From contig JAALLF010000005.1 of the NCBI GenBank assembly GCA_011087645.1, positions 214,033 through 278,032 of the forward strand: a stretch of DNA of 64,000 bases, written 5' to 3'. This document shows, piece by piece, positions 7,713 to 16,312 of this stretch. The DNA comes from Alphaproteobacteria bacterium. Its GTDB lineage: Bacteria > Pseudomonadota > Alphaproteobacteria > UBA6615. Each line of letters begins with the position of its first letter. Position 1 is the stretch's first letter. The notes under the pieces are model-generated. The model searched no databases and had not been told where the DNA came from. It saw only the letters and a list, made by a program, of their open reading frames with translations. Position numbers and translations under genes: made by a program.

Positions 7713-8960
7713 TCAGCCGGTTGACGAGCGCGCCGCCTGCATCCGGGCCATCGGCGTATCGTTGATCGCCGCGTGCACCGCAACCGCGGCAAGCCCCAGC
7801 CCGATCGAAATCCACCATATGCTTTGATACGACCCGGTCGCGTCGAACAGGCGTCCGCCCAGCCAAACCCCCAGAAAACTGCCGAGTTGGTGGCCGAGAA
7901 AGACAATTCCGTACAAGGTCGCCATATAGCGGGTGCCGAATATTTGCGCCACGATGCCGCTGGTCAGCGGCACCGTGCCGAGCCACAGCAGGCCGATGAC
8001 GGCGGAAAATATCAGCACCGTGGTCGGGCTGGCGGGGGTGCTGATGAATAGATATATGGCCACCGACCGCAGTCCATAGAGCCAGCACAGTAGGTATTTC
8101 TTGCGGTACCGGCCGCCGAGATAGCCGAACCCCCACGAGCCGATGCCGTTGAAGACGGCGATGACGACCAGGGCGGTCGCCGCCAGTTCCGCGGTTAAAT
8201 TCAAATCGCCTAGATAGGCCGGCAGGTGGGCGGCGATAAACCGCACCTGAAAGCCGCACACGAAGAAGCCGGCGATCAGCATTACATAGCCCGAATGGCT
8301 GCGCGCCTCGAGCAGCGCCTCGCCCAGCCTCTGGGTCGATGGGGCCTCGGTAATGCCTTTGCCGGCGCGCAGGATGGCAAAGGCCAGCGGAATGATCAGG
8401 GCGACCACGAAGGCCAATACAATGAGGGCGGCGACCCAGCCGAACCCGCCGATCAGCCGCTGGCTGAAGGGCACCACGAGGAATTGACCCAAGGTACCGC
8501 AGGCGGTGACGGTACCCAGCCACATACTGCGCTTTTCGGCACTGACGTTACGTCCGACCACCGACAGCACCATCGGCATGCCGCAGGTGGCGGCGGCGAT
8601 GCCGACCAGAAAACCGGCGCTTAAGAACATCGCCGTGGGGCTGGTGGACTGGGACATCAGAACGACGCCAAGGGCGTAGAGCGCGCCGCCGGCCGCCATG
8701 ACGCGCGGTGCGCCCCATTTATCGGCGATCGCGCCGAGGAACGGCGTGGCCACGCCGATCATCAACGCCTGGGTGGCGAGCGCCAGCGACAGCACCTCCC
8801 GGCCCCAGCCCAATTGCTGGCTAATCGGCAGCATGAACAGGCCAAAGGTCTGCTGGATGCCGACGGCAATGGCGACGATGGCCAGCGCGCAGCCGATGAC
8901 CACATAGGTCTGGCGCCGGTGATCTGGCGTTCGTTGCGGCGGTATGGTGCTTTCGCTCAT
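7713..8960 (-). CDS. MFS transporter (415 aa)
   Basis: Twelve hydrophobic segments are spread over 415 residues. The loop 2-3 signature region reads GAIADKWGAPRVMAAGG (about 81-97), a form of the G-x-x-x-D-R/K-x-G-R/P-R motif, and YLGGRYRKK occupies the equivalent position in the second half. This is a major facilitator protein of the OFA/monocarboxylate-like type exporting or importing small organic compounds in the inner membrane. The ATG at 8960 follows TTAAAAGAAACCCG. It stands alone, ending before the AT-rich parA region. Substrate unknown. Confidence 0.85.
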   Translation of the reverse strand: MSESTIPPQRTPDHRRQTYVVIGCALAIVAIAVGIQQTFGLFMLPISQQLGWGREVLSLALATQALMIGVATPFLGAIADKWGAPRVMAAGGALYALGVVLMSQSTSPTAMFLSAGFLVGIAAATCGMPMVLSVVGRNVSAEKRSMWLGTVTACGTLGQFLVVPFSQRLIGGFGWVAALIVLAFVVALIIPLAFAILRAGKGITEAPSTQRLGEALLEARSHSGYVMLIAGFFVCGFQVRFIAAHLPAYLGDLNLTAELAATALVVIAVFNGIGSWGFGYLGGRYRKKYLLCWLYGLRSVAIYLFISTPASPTTVLIFSAVIGLLWLGTVPLTSGIVAQIFGTRYMATLYGIVFLGHQLGSFLGVWLGGRLFDATGSYQSIWWISIGLGLAAVAVHAAINDTPMARMQAARSSTG

Positions 8961-8996
8961 ATCGGGTTTCTTTTAACCGGCGCGGCGGCAAAAAGT

Positions 8997-9026
8997 AACG
9001 GCGGGCTGCTTTTACAACCCGCCGTT
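8997..9026 (-). terminator. Terminator, probably the original tRNA-Ala terminator
   Basis: Stem AACGGCGGG (8997-9005) / CCCGCCGTT (9018-9026) with a 12-base loop is followed on the minus strand by ACTTTTT. It lies directly downstream of the truncated tRNA-Ala copy, exactly where the terminator of the tRNA gene would have been before the islet separated them. Confidence 0.75.
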
Positions 9027-9048
9027 CACTAACCGCCCCTAGGGACTA

Positions 9049-9109
9049 ATTCTGGTGGAGCCGGACGGGATCGAACCGACGACCTCTACAATGCCATTGT
9101 AGCGCTCTC
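9049..9109. repeat. Left direct repeat (att-like), tRNA-Ala 3' sequence
   Basis: These 61 bp are identical, in the same orientation, to 13310-13370. They contain the 3' 57 nt of tRNA-Ala(GGC) including CCA plus four downstream bases. Identity stops abruptly at 9110. This is the classical signature of site-specific integration into a tRNA 3' end. Confidence 0.93.
9053..9109 (-). pseudogene. tRNA-Ala(GGC) 3' fragment
   Basis: Read on the minus strand it gives the end of the D-arm, the anticodon arm with GGC, the T-arm, the 3' acceptor strand and CCA. The 5' acceptor strand and the start of the D-arm are missing, so it cannot fold as a tRNA. It is a displaced remnant left by islet insertion. 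Confidence 0.9.
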
Positions 9110-9394
9110 GATCGGGAGGGAGCGACCGATGTTGTCGCAATTCGGTTGAGTGCTGTCATGTGCGCGATACTCATAACCGCTTAGCGCGACTGCAAAGGTG
9201 TGAATCATCCGATAGGGTATTGTCGGTTCAACATCTATCCGCGTATTCAGTTGGTCGACGGACGAGCCCTGCCGAGGGCTCTGGGTCACGTTGTGATGAT
9301 CTTTAGGCGAAGAGCGAACGATGGTGCTTCAACAAGTCCTAACATGCCGATAGGTTGATACAACCAATCCGACTTAGAATTGGGGCCGACTAGA

Positions 9395-10957
9395 ATGTTA
9401 TTTAATTCATATGTTTTTGTAGTTCTTTTTCTCCCCATAACAGTTACCGCCTTCTACCTACTCCGGAATACGGGACGGCACGCGTCGGTTGTCGTTCTGA
9501 TACTGGCGTCGCTATTTTTCTATGGCTATTGGCGTATTGACTACGTACCGCTGATTGTAATTTCCGTTCTTGTTAATTTCGGATGCGGCCTGGCGATAGC
9601 CAGTCTCAGAATGAGCAATCCATCGTCTGCAAAAATTGTCTTGGCGCTTGGAATTAGCGCAAACATTCTTTGTATTGCCTACTTCAAATACGCCAATTTC
9701 TTTGTCGACAACCTCAACAGTATTACCGGGGCCGACGTGCGCCTCGGTTCGATCATCCTCCCATTGGCGATCTCGTTCTTTACCTTTCAGCAAGTTGCTT
9801 ATCTGGTTGATGTCTACCGCAATGAAGCGCGCGAAACGAATTTTCTGCGTTACGCTCTGTTCGTTCTCTTTTTCCCGCAATTGATCGCCGGACCAATCGT
9901 CCATCACAAGGAGATGATGCCTCAATTCGCACGCCGAATTCTGGATAGCGCGCGCGCGGAAAACATTACAATCGGGGTTACGATTTTTGTCATTGGATTG
10001 TCGAAAAAGGTACTTATTGCCGATACGGTAGCGGAATTCTCCACACCCGTTTTCGTCATTGCCGAACAAGGCGGCAGTATTGATTTTTATTCCGCGTGGA
10101 CCGCTGCGCTATCATATACATTTCAAATATATTTCGATTTCTCCGGCTATTCAGATATGGCCGTGGGGGCAGCGCGATTGTTTGGCATACGGTTGCCGAT
10201 GAATTTCTATTCTCCCTACCGCACAACCAGCATTATTGATTTTTGGCGCACCTGGCACATGACGCTGTCGCGGTTTCTGCGGGATTATCTATACATTCCC
10301 ATTGGTGGGGGCAGAAAAGGCCCCTACCGCCGCGTGTTAAACATCCTGGTTACCATGCTGCTTGGCGGCCTTTGGCACGGAGCAGGTTGGACATTCATGG
10401 TGTGGGGCGGGTTGCACGGTGTGTATCTTATTGTAAATCATATCTGGCGAGAGCTGCCGTTCGCCCAGATAAAGAATACCAATGGTTTCAATGCGGCATT
10501 GTTACGGCAATTTTACCGCATCATTACATTCCTTAGTGTGGTGGTCGCTTGGGTATTCTTTCGGGCCGAAACCTTCGACGGTGCGACTAGAATTCTTCGG
10601 GGGATGGTGGCCATCGACGGCATCAAAATTCCCACCGGCGTTTTCCGCCATCTGCCCACCGATCTTCAGGAGAAATTTATCGAGCTGGGAATTACCTCGA
10701 TAAATCAATCATCATGGCCCATCATTCTCCTGCCAACATTATTACTCGTCGTATGGATGTTGCCGAACACGTATGAATTTTTGCGCAGGTATCAGCCTGT
10801 GATCCCGGACGCACGTATCGATTTCGGTGATAATTCCGTTTTGGCCACGACGTGGAAATTTACCCCGGCATGGGCGATCGTATTTGGTGTGGTGGCATCA
10901 ATTTGCTTGTTCGCAATGCTGTCGGCTTCGCAGGAATTTCTTTATTACAATTTTTGA
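9395..10957 (+). CDS. MBOAT-family membrane O-acyltransferase (AlgI/DltB-like, 520 aa)
   Basis: A polytopic membrane protein with the MBOAT hallmarks. The N-terminus MLFNSYVFVVLFLPITV matches AlgI/PatA-type proteins. The central motif DFWRTWHMTLSRFLRDYLY is followed by IPIGGGRKG. The catalytic His lies in GGLWHGAGW (His328) with a second His in WGGLHG (His341). ATG 9395 is chosen over TTG 9380 because it opens on the conserved sequence. These enzymes move acyl groups, often acetyl, across the inner membrane onto exopolysaccharide, teichoic acid or peptidoglycan, usually with an SGNH partner such as the next gene, 36 bp on. It is the first islet gene, in AT-richer DNA than the flanks. The acceptor is unknown. 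Confidence 0.9.
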   Translation: MLFNSYVFVVLFLPITVTAFYLLRNTGRHASVVVLILASLFFYGYWRIDYVPLIVISVLVNFGCGLAIASLRMSNPSSAKIVLALGISANILCIAYFKYANFFVDNLNSITGADVRLGSIILPLAISFFTFQQVAYLVDVYRNEARETNFLRYALFVLFFPQLIAGPIVHHKEMMPQFARRILDSARAENITIGVTIFVIGLSKKVLIADTVAEFSTPVFVIAEQGGSIDFYSAWTAALSYTFQIYFDFSGYSDMAVGAARLFGIRLPMNFYSPYRTTSIIDFWRTWHMTLSRFLRDYLYIPIGGGRKGPYRRVLNILVTMLLGGLWHGAGWTFMVWGGLHGVYLIVNHIWRELPFAQIKNTNGFNAALLRQFYRIITFLSVVVAWVFFRAETFDGATRILRGMVAIDGIKIPTGVFRHLPTDLQEKFIELGITSINQSSWPIILLPTLLLVVWMLPNTYEFLRRYQPVIPDARIDFGDNSVLATTWKFTPAWAIVFGVVASICLFAMLSASQEFLYYNF

Positions 10958-10993
10958 TTCTGAATATATAACAATGGCATTATAGAGGGGAAA

Positions 10994-12208
10994 ATGGAAG
11001 ATAAACATAAATATATGTTTTATTTTATCTTAACAATTATTGTTGTTATGTTTCCTTTGTTTATGAATTATTTAATGCTCCGATCCGCCGGTGAGTTTAG
11101 GTCGCTTAAAGATGTAGCGCAATATCAACAAAGCACTGGTGCGTTATACGGAACCGGTCTCCACGACATTAATCCTGAACATAGATTAGAAATAATCGAG
11201 GCCCGGCGGCCGGAGATTATAGCGTTAGGGTCATCGCGCGCCGGGTATTTCCGCCAAGAGTTTTTTACAGAGCGGTTCGCATGCGCTTGTTTGGTCATGA
11301 GCTCCATCCACGACGCGCCGGCTTTTGTTTCGGAAATGCTCAGTAGGCACATGCCGAAATTGGTGCTGTGGAATATTGATTTTTGGTGGTTCGGAGGCAC
11401 ACGAAGGGCAGCCAGGGCCGAGCAACAAAATGAAGGTTCGGTGTCTTTGACGAGACAAAAAATCACGAAACCCTTTGTTTGGTTGCGCGACGGAACGATT
11501 TCGTTCGCCGAGTATTTTGAAATCCTTGTTGGAAATCGAAGTCTAAATAGCATCACACATTACGATAAACTTGGTGTGAGAGCGGTGATGCAGTCGGTGG
11601 GAACGCGAAGCGACGGGTCGACACTTCACGGTGCGTGGACTTATGGCCTGCGCAATGATGAGACCGTTATCTCAAACCGGCGACGTCTCAATAGCCCAAA
11701 TGTAATACTCGACGTCGCGAAAGGCGGATATGCACCGGATCAAAATTTTAGATCGGAGGAATTTCAGATACTCGCCGACACCATTGGAACGCTCGAACGT
11801 GCGGGAGTCAGAGTTATTCTAATGCTGCCGCCCGTCGCACCGCCAATTCAACGCGTGATGACTGAATCCGGGAGATATCGGTTTGTCGACTCGCTTAGCG
11901 ACAAGCTCGGACAACTGGGCGTTGAGTATTACGACTTACGAGACTCGGCGTCCTATGGGTCAACGGTATGTGAGTTCCTCGACATTCATCACGCGGGTAA
12001 CACCGTATATCTCAGGATGCTAAGCGAAATAGTGACGCGGAACCCGAATTCGGTGTTGGCAGGTTATGTAGATGTCGACTGGTTGAAGCGTTCAATTGGC
12101 GAGTTTAACGGTCTTATCGTGGCGCAGTTCGATACTACCAAATACGGCATGGTCGAGCGCGATCTCTACGGATTTCGCTGTCACGACGAATCAGTAGCTG
12201 TACAATAA
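10994..12208 (+). CDS. Membrane-anchored SGNH/GDSL-like protein, MBOAT partner (404 aa)
   Basis: One N-terminal transmembrane helix (residues 7-29, MFYFILTIIVVMFPLFMNYL) would anchor a large periplasmic domain. That domain has a GSSR motif (Gly79-Ser80-Ser81-Arg82) and, near the C-terminus, DIHH (Asp330 to His333), which fit the Ser and Asp-x-x-His of SGNH acyltransferases such as AlgJ/AlgX, DltD and PatB. The GAGGGGAAA site before the ATG is good. The gene directly follows the MBOAT gene. Inference: it finishes the transfer of the acyl group to the periplasmic acceptor. Overall similarity to a named family is not obvious, so the exact family is uncertain. Confidence 0.72.
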   Translation: MEDKHKYMFYFILTIIVVMFPLFMNYLMLRSAGEFRSLKDVAQYQQSTGALYGTGLHDINPEHRLEIIEARRPEIIALGSSRAGYFRQEFFTERFACACLVMSSIHDAPAFVSEMLSRHMPKLVLWNIDFWWFGGTRRAARAEQQNEGSVSLTRQKITKPFVWLRDGTISFAEYFEILVGNRSLNSITHYDKLGVRAVMQSVGTRSDGSTLHGAWTYGLRNDETVISNRRRLNSPNVILDVAKGGYAPDQNFRSEEFQILADTIGTLERAGVRVILMLPPVAPPIQRVMTESGRYRFVDSLSDKLGQLGVEYYDLRDSASYGSTVCEFLDIHHAGNTVYLRMLSEIVTRNPNSVLAGYVDVDWLKRSIGEFNGLIVAQFDTTKYGMVERDLYGFRCHDESVAVQ

Positions 12209-12234
12209 TATGACGCACCTATAATCGTCCGCTG

Positions 12235-13215
12235 TTGGAATCAATTTCTAAGGCGTCCCGGTTTGAATTTGACTCCAAGTGGGGCAAACTGGAGAAGGTC
12301 ACGGATAACTGGTGTGATCTAGCGTCAGCTGCAGTGGAGAAGACAGTGGTTTCGGTGTCGAGTTTTCGGACAAATCCAAAAGGTTATGTAGACGAAAGAC
12401 TTGGTCGTATTGTTTTTGGAAATTCCACGACGTTTTCAAGAAACTTAGAGGGACGGCTGACGATGGCCCGTGCGCGGGTGGCGTCGCGAGGTCACGGCGA
12501 TCTTGATACTTCGATAGACTCTTCGTTGATCAGAACCCAGGGGTTTGCAATTGCCCCCAAGCTTTTTCCGGTGGAGCTTATTCAAACCATTGAAGACAAA
12601 TTTTCGCAGATGTTGGCTGAGGGCCATCCTGCGACCGAACCTCGGCCGATTATCGATGGGGTGGCGTACAGGTTTTTGTTACTCGATGCTGGTCGCTACA
12701 TTCCCGCTACTGCAGGCCTTCTCGATGAAAATGTTTCGAACGCTGTGCGCGGTTATTTTGGGTCGAATTTTGGTGTCATGACCTTGAAGATATGGCGCAA
12801 TCTTGGTGCCGAACCGGATGTCGCGGCACAGGGGATTTACGCGAACAATTGGCATTGCGATGCCCAACCGACTTCCATATTGAAGATGATGGTCAATTTG
12901 TCCGATGTCACAGAGGCCGACGGTCCGTTTCACGTCCAATCTCGCAAAGATACCAAGCGCATAATTCGCGCCGGATATGGTACCCGCGAAAATTACGCCG
13001 GAGCCGCGAATATAATCGACAACCCAAATGCAGTCGTGAAATGCACTGGACCGAAGGGGTCAATGGTGCTTTGCAATACCGAGCTTTGCATGCACAAAGC
13101 CGGGACAGTCGAGCCAGGTCGAACCCGTGATATGCTGCAGATTGAGTTGATCCCGTCTCCGGAACCTCTACCGACCGATTGGTATCGAGTACAAACTTTG
13201 TCGTCGGGCAATTGA
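12235..13215 (+). CDS. PhyH-like Fe(II)/2-oxoglutarate dioxygenase (326 aa)
   Basis: The double-stranded beta-helix part (about 95-315) shows the facial triad HCD (His207-x-Asp209) in NNWHCDAQPTS and a distal His287 in CMHKAGTVEPGRTRD, with Arg296 or Arg298 placed to bind 2-oxoglutarate. This fits phytanoyl-CoA-hydroxylase-type oxygenases that hydroxylate lipids or small molecules. The start is uncertain: the only in-frame start near the previous gene is TTG 12235 with no clear ribosome site, and the first ATG is at 12463. It is the third islet gene, 26 bp after the SGNH gene, so it may hydroxylate the acyl chain or acceptor used by that pair (inference). Confidence 0.72.
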   Translation: MESISKASRFEFDSKWGKLEKVTDNWCDLASAAVEKTVVSVSSFRTNPKGYVDERLGRIVFGNSTTFSRNLEGRLTMARARVASRGHGDLDTSIDSSLIRTQGFAIAPKLFPVELIQTIEDKFSQMLAEGHPATEPRPIIDGVAYRFLLLDAGRYIPATAGLLDENVSNAVRGYFGSNFGVMTLKIWRNLGAEPDVAAQGIYANNWHCDAQPTSILKMMVNLSDVTEADGPFHVQSRKDTKRIIRAGYGTRENYAGAANIIDNPNAVVKCTGPKGSMVLCNTELCMHKAGTVEPGRTRDMLQIELIPSPEPLPTDWYRVQTLSSGN

Positions 13216-13271
13216 TCTGACGACCCAGGGCTTGGCTATTGCGAACTCATTTGCATTGTGATCGCACACAG

Positions 13272-13309
13272 AACAAAGGCTCAGCCGTTACCGACTGAGC
13301 CTTTGTTTT

Positions 13310-13310
<1 letters not shown>
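13272..13310. terminator. Bidirectional terminator between islet and tRNA-Ala
   Basis: A perfect 13-bp stem AACAAAGGCTCAG / CTGAGCCTTTGTT with a 10-base loop is followed by TTTA on the plus strand; the minus-strand flank is weaker. It lies between the last islet gene and the convergent tRNA-Ala and could end both transcripts. Confidence 0.85.
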
Positions 13311-13389
<79 letters not shown>

Positions 13390-13476
13390 ATTATCTGGCG
13401 TGGCGATTATCGGCGCGACGATACCCATGGCGGCATCGAAGGCAAGCAATAATTCAACCTGCAATCTCGAATATGT

Positions 13477-13833
13477 CTAGCTCTCGTCGTTGATGTCCTT
13501 AGGCACGATCGGAACATCGGTGTTATCGTCTTCCAAATCCGACGTGTCTTCGATGGTCGCATCATCATCTTCGTCATCATCGTCAGCGGCGGAGTCATCG
13601 GCCAAGGCTGCCAGTTCCTTTTCGATATCCTCGTCGCTCTTGACGGCGGGTGCTTCTGGCTTTGGCGTCTCGTCGGGTGCCGCACGCGAACGCCGTGGCC
13701 GAAAGATCGTTTCCACATCAAACTTAACGCCGCAGCTCGGACACAAAATCGGGTCCTTGCGCATGTCATAGAAACGTGTTGCGCAGGCTAAGCAAGTCCG
13801 CTTCACGCCCCATTCCGGTTTGGCCACTGTCAT
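13477..13833 (-). CDS. TIGR02300-family zinc-ribbon protein (118 aa)
   Basis: The N-terminus MTVAKPEWGVKRTCLACATR with FYDMRKDPILCPSCG gives two CxxC knuckles (Cys14/17 and Cys31/34) around the FYDxxKDP signature of the alphaproteobacterial TIGR02300 family. The rest is acidic and low-complexity (Asp/Glu-rich, 75-118). The function of the family is not known; a zinc-bound scaffold is likely. It is divergent from aroA 151 bp away, a conserved neighbourhood in this lineage. Confidence 0.85.
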   Translation of the reverse strand: MTVAKPEWGVKRTCLACATRFYDMRKDPILCPSCGVKFDVETIFRPRRSRAAPDETPKPEAPAVKSDEDIEKELAALADDSAADDDDEDDDATIEDTSDLEDDNTDVPIVPKDINDES

Positions 13834-13984
13834 TCCTCCGACGGGTTAAGCGCTGCCGTGTGCCACGATAGCCGCCGCCTGTCAAAAGCAAAATCATCCA
13901 CCGAAAATTTGCCGACGCCGCAGCGCAACGCCAATAGCCGGCCCGCGGCTTCTGTGCTATGGCACCTCGCCAACGAGAAGGCCC

Positions 13985-15340
13985 ATGTCAAAACCGAAAA
14001 ACACAGCCTCCGGCACGCTTACCGCCCGGCGCGGCGGCCCTCTGCGGGGGGCGTTCAAAGTGCCCGGCGACAAGTCGATTTCCCACCGGGCGCTGATGCT
14101 GGCGGCGCTGGCGGTCGGCGAAACCACGATCACCGGCTTGCTTGAAGGCGACGATGTGCGTCACACCGCCGCCGCGCTGGAGCTGCTGGGAGTGGCGGTC
14201 ACCCGCGACGGGTTGGGCGCGTGGCGGGTCAATGGCGTCGGCATCGGTGGGCTGACCCCACCCGATGATGTCATCGATTTGGGTAATTCCGGCACGGCGG
14301 CGCGCCTGTTGTGCGGCCTGCTGGCCGGCCATGGCTTTTCGGCGGTGCTGACCGGCGATGCCTCGCTGCGGTCGCGCCCCATGGGCCGGGTGGTCACCCC
14401 GTTGACGGCGATGGGGGTGACCTTCCAGGCTAACGATGGCGAGCGCATGCCACTCACCGTGGCCGGCAGCGATAATTTGCGGCCTACCGCCTACACATTG
14501 CCGGTGGCGTCGGCCCAGGTGAAGTCGGCGGTGCTACTAGCCGGTCTGCACGCGCCGGGCGAGACCAGCGTCGTGGAGACGACCGCAACCCGCGACCATA
14601 CCGAGCGCATGCTCGGTCATTTCGGCGCCGAAATCCGTGTCGAGGATGTCAGCGATCAGACCGGACGCCGGATCACCATCACCGGTCAGCCCGAATTGGC
14701 GCCGGCCGCCATCGCCGTGCCGGCCGATCCCAGCTCGGCGGCCTTTCCCACCGTGGCGGCGCTGCTGGTGCCCGGGTCGGAAATCACCTTGCCTGGTATC
14801 TGCACGAACCCGACGCGAACTGGCCTCTATGCCAGCCTGGCCGAAATGGGCGCCGATCTGACCTGGCGCGACGAGCGCGTCGAGGGTGGTGAACCGGTGG
14901 CCGATCTCACGGTCACCGCCAGCGCTCTAGCCGGGGTCGAAGTGCCGGCGGCGCGCGCGCCGGCGATGATCGATGAATATCCCGTGCTGGCCATGGCTGC
15001 GGCCTGCGCCGAAGGCACCACCGTGTTCCATGGGGTCGGCGAACTGCGTCACAAGGAAAGCGACCGCCTGGCTGCTGTCGCCGCGGGTCTGGCCGCGTGC
15101 GGCGTTGCAGTCGAAGAAGGCCCGGATAGCTTGACCATCCAGGGCGCGGGCGGCGCGCCGGCCGGCGGCGCTACCATCGAAGCGGCGCTGGATCACCGCA
15201 TCGCCATGAGCTTCCTGGTGCTCGGTCTGGCTAGTGAAAACCCGATCTCGATCGACGATGGCAGTTCGATCGAGACCAGCTTTCCCGATTTTGCCGGATC
15301 GATGGCGGCGCTGGGCGCCGATATCGGACCCGATGAATAA
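13985..15340 (+). CDS. aroA: 3-phosphoshikimate 1-carboxyvinyltransferase (EPSP synthase), class II
   Basis: The sixth step of the shikimate pathway, joining PEP and shikimate-3-phosphate. Full length at 451 aa with Lys30 in [11 protein letters not shown], the NSGTAARLL loop at 101, SRPMGR near 130, [13 protein letters not shown] and the catalytic MIDEYPVLA and [11 protein letters not shown] regions. The four class II signatures are present: GDKS, SAQxK, RDHTE and NPTR. The PEP-site residue that is Ala in the CP4 enzyme is Gly103 here, so class II membership does not by itself imply herbicide tolerance. The ATG has an AGAAGG site. It heads the aroA-cmk-rpsA block. Confidence 0.97.
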   Translation: MSKPKNTASGTLTARRGGPLRGAFKVPGDKSISHRALMLAALAVGETTITGLLEGDDVRHTAAALELLGVAVTRDGLGAWRVNGVGIGGLTPPDDVIDLGNSGTAARLLCGLLAGHGFSAVLTGDASLRSRPMGRVVTPLTAMGVTFQANDGERMPLTVAGSDNLRPTAYTLPVASAQVKSAVLLAGLHAPGETSVVETTATRDHTERMLGHFGAEIRVEDVSDQTGRRITITGQPELAPAAIAVPADPSSAAFPTVAALLVPGSEITLPGICTNPTRTGLYASLAEMGADLTWRDERVEGGEPVADLTVTASALAGVEVPAARAPAMIDEYPVLAMAAACAEGTTVFHGVGELRHKESDRLAAVAAGLAACGVAVEEGPDSLTIQGAGGAPAGGATIEAALDHRIAMSFLVLGLASENPISIDDGSSIETSFPDFAGSMAALGADIGPDE

Positions 15341-15370
15341 GGGGCTGATCGCATACGTCCGCCGCTGGAA

Positions 15371-15486
15371 TTCCTCGTCCTTCGAGACACTCGCTGCGCG
15401 AGCCCTCAGGATGAGGAATTCTGGAAGGTCTTCACATAGCCTCATCCTGAGGAGCCGCCCCACGGGCGGCGTCTCGAAGGGCGAGG
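15371..15486. repeat. Paired intergenic palindromic repeat (aroA-cmk gap)
   Basis: Two related ~45-bp elements lie in inverted orientation. The first (15371-15418) begins CCTCGTCCTTCGAGAC and ends CCTCAGGATGAGG; the second (15440-15486) begins CCTCATCCTGAGG and ends GTCTCGAAGGGCGAGG. Each also has an internal GC hairpin. This is a widespread type of alphaproteobacterial intergenic repeat. The pair could fold into one long hairpin in the aroA-cmk transcript. Confidence 0.85.
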
Positions 15487-15544
15487 CGTTCGTAGGCGAT
15501 CGCGCTGCGATTCATCGGGTGGCGATGTATGGGGTTACTGCGCC

Positions 15545-16180
15545 ATGATTATCGCCATCGATGGCCCGGCTGCGGCTGGCAAGGGCACGCTGGCCAAGCG
15601 CCTGGCGACTCATTTCGACTTGGCCTTTCTCGACACCGGGCGGCTTTATCGCGCGGTCGGCTACGGTATCTTACAAGCCGGTGGAGACCCAAATGACCCG
15701 AAAATCGCCGTTGCGGCGGCGCGCGCCCTCGATCCGGCGAATGTCGATACCGGCGATCTTTATACCGAAAAAGTCGCCGAAGCCGCCTCCGTGGTGGCGG
15801 CGATCGGCGACGTACGCAAGGAATTGCTGAGTTTTCAGCGAAATTTCGCCCATAACCCGCCAGGTGGCAAAATCGGTGCCGTGCTCGATGGCCGCGACAT
15901 CGCCAGCGTGGTGTGCCCCGACGCGACCCATAAACTCTTTGTCACGGCGAGCGCGGAAGTGCGCGCCAAGCGGCGTTTTAAAGAGTTGCAGGAAAACGGC
16001 GTGGAGAGTACATATGCCGCCGTCCTGGCTGATATTGAGCAGCGGGATCAAAGGGATCGTACGCGAAAGGTGTCGCCGCTGAAGGCGGTCGACGCCCATG
16101 TGATCGATACTTCCGGTAAAACGCCCGACGCGGTCTTCCAAGAAGCGTTGGACCTTATCGAAGGTGATCGATCAACATAG
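15545..16180 (+). CDS. cmk: Cytidylate kinase
   Basis: Phosphorylates CMP/dCMP to the diphosphate with ATP. The 211-aa protein opens with the P-loop IAIDGPAAAGKGTLAKRLA (residues 3-21), then LDTGRLYRAVG, LDGRDIASVVCPDA and the lid RDQRDRTRKVSPLKAVDAHVID, all typical of bacterial Cmk. It lies between aroA and rpsA, as in most alphaproteobacteria. The start ATG follows TTACTGCGCC, a weak ribosome site. Confidence 0.96.
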   Translation: MIIAIDGPAAAGKGTLAKRLATHFDLAFLDTGRLYRAVGYGILQAGGDPNDPKIAVAAARALDPANVDTGDLYTEKVAEAASVVAAIGDVRKELLSFQRNFAHNPPGGKIGAVLDGRDIASVVCPDATHKLFVTASAEVRAKRRFKELQENGVESTYAAVLADIEQRDQRDRTRKVSPLKAVDAHVIDTSGKTPDAVFQEALDLIEGDRST

Positions 16181-16312
16181 CGTCGGTCGCGACCATAACG
16201 TTTTCGCCGCTGGTATGTCTGGATGGTCCGGGCAGGCGTCGAACACGCTAAGACCGCCGGAGCCAACCGGCTGGCAAGATTATGTATCTGAGTTAAAGGA
16301 CCCACACACAAT

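Noticed and set aside
9053..9109. A second functional tRNA-Ala gene
   Set aside because: The sequence lacks the 5' acceptor strand and half of the D-arm; only the 3' portion matches, as expected of an integration remnant.
9380..13215. Prophage or conjugative island
   Set aside because: No integrase, structural phage gene, relaxase or transposase is found; only three metabolic-type genes lie between the repeats.
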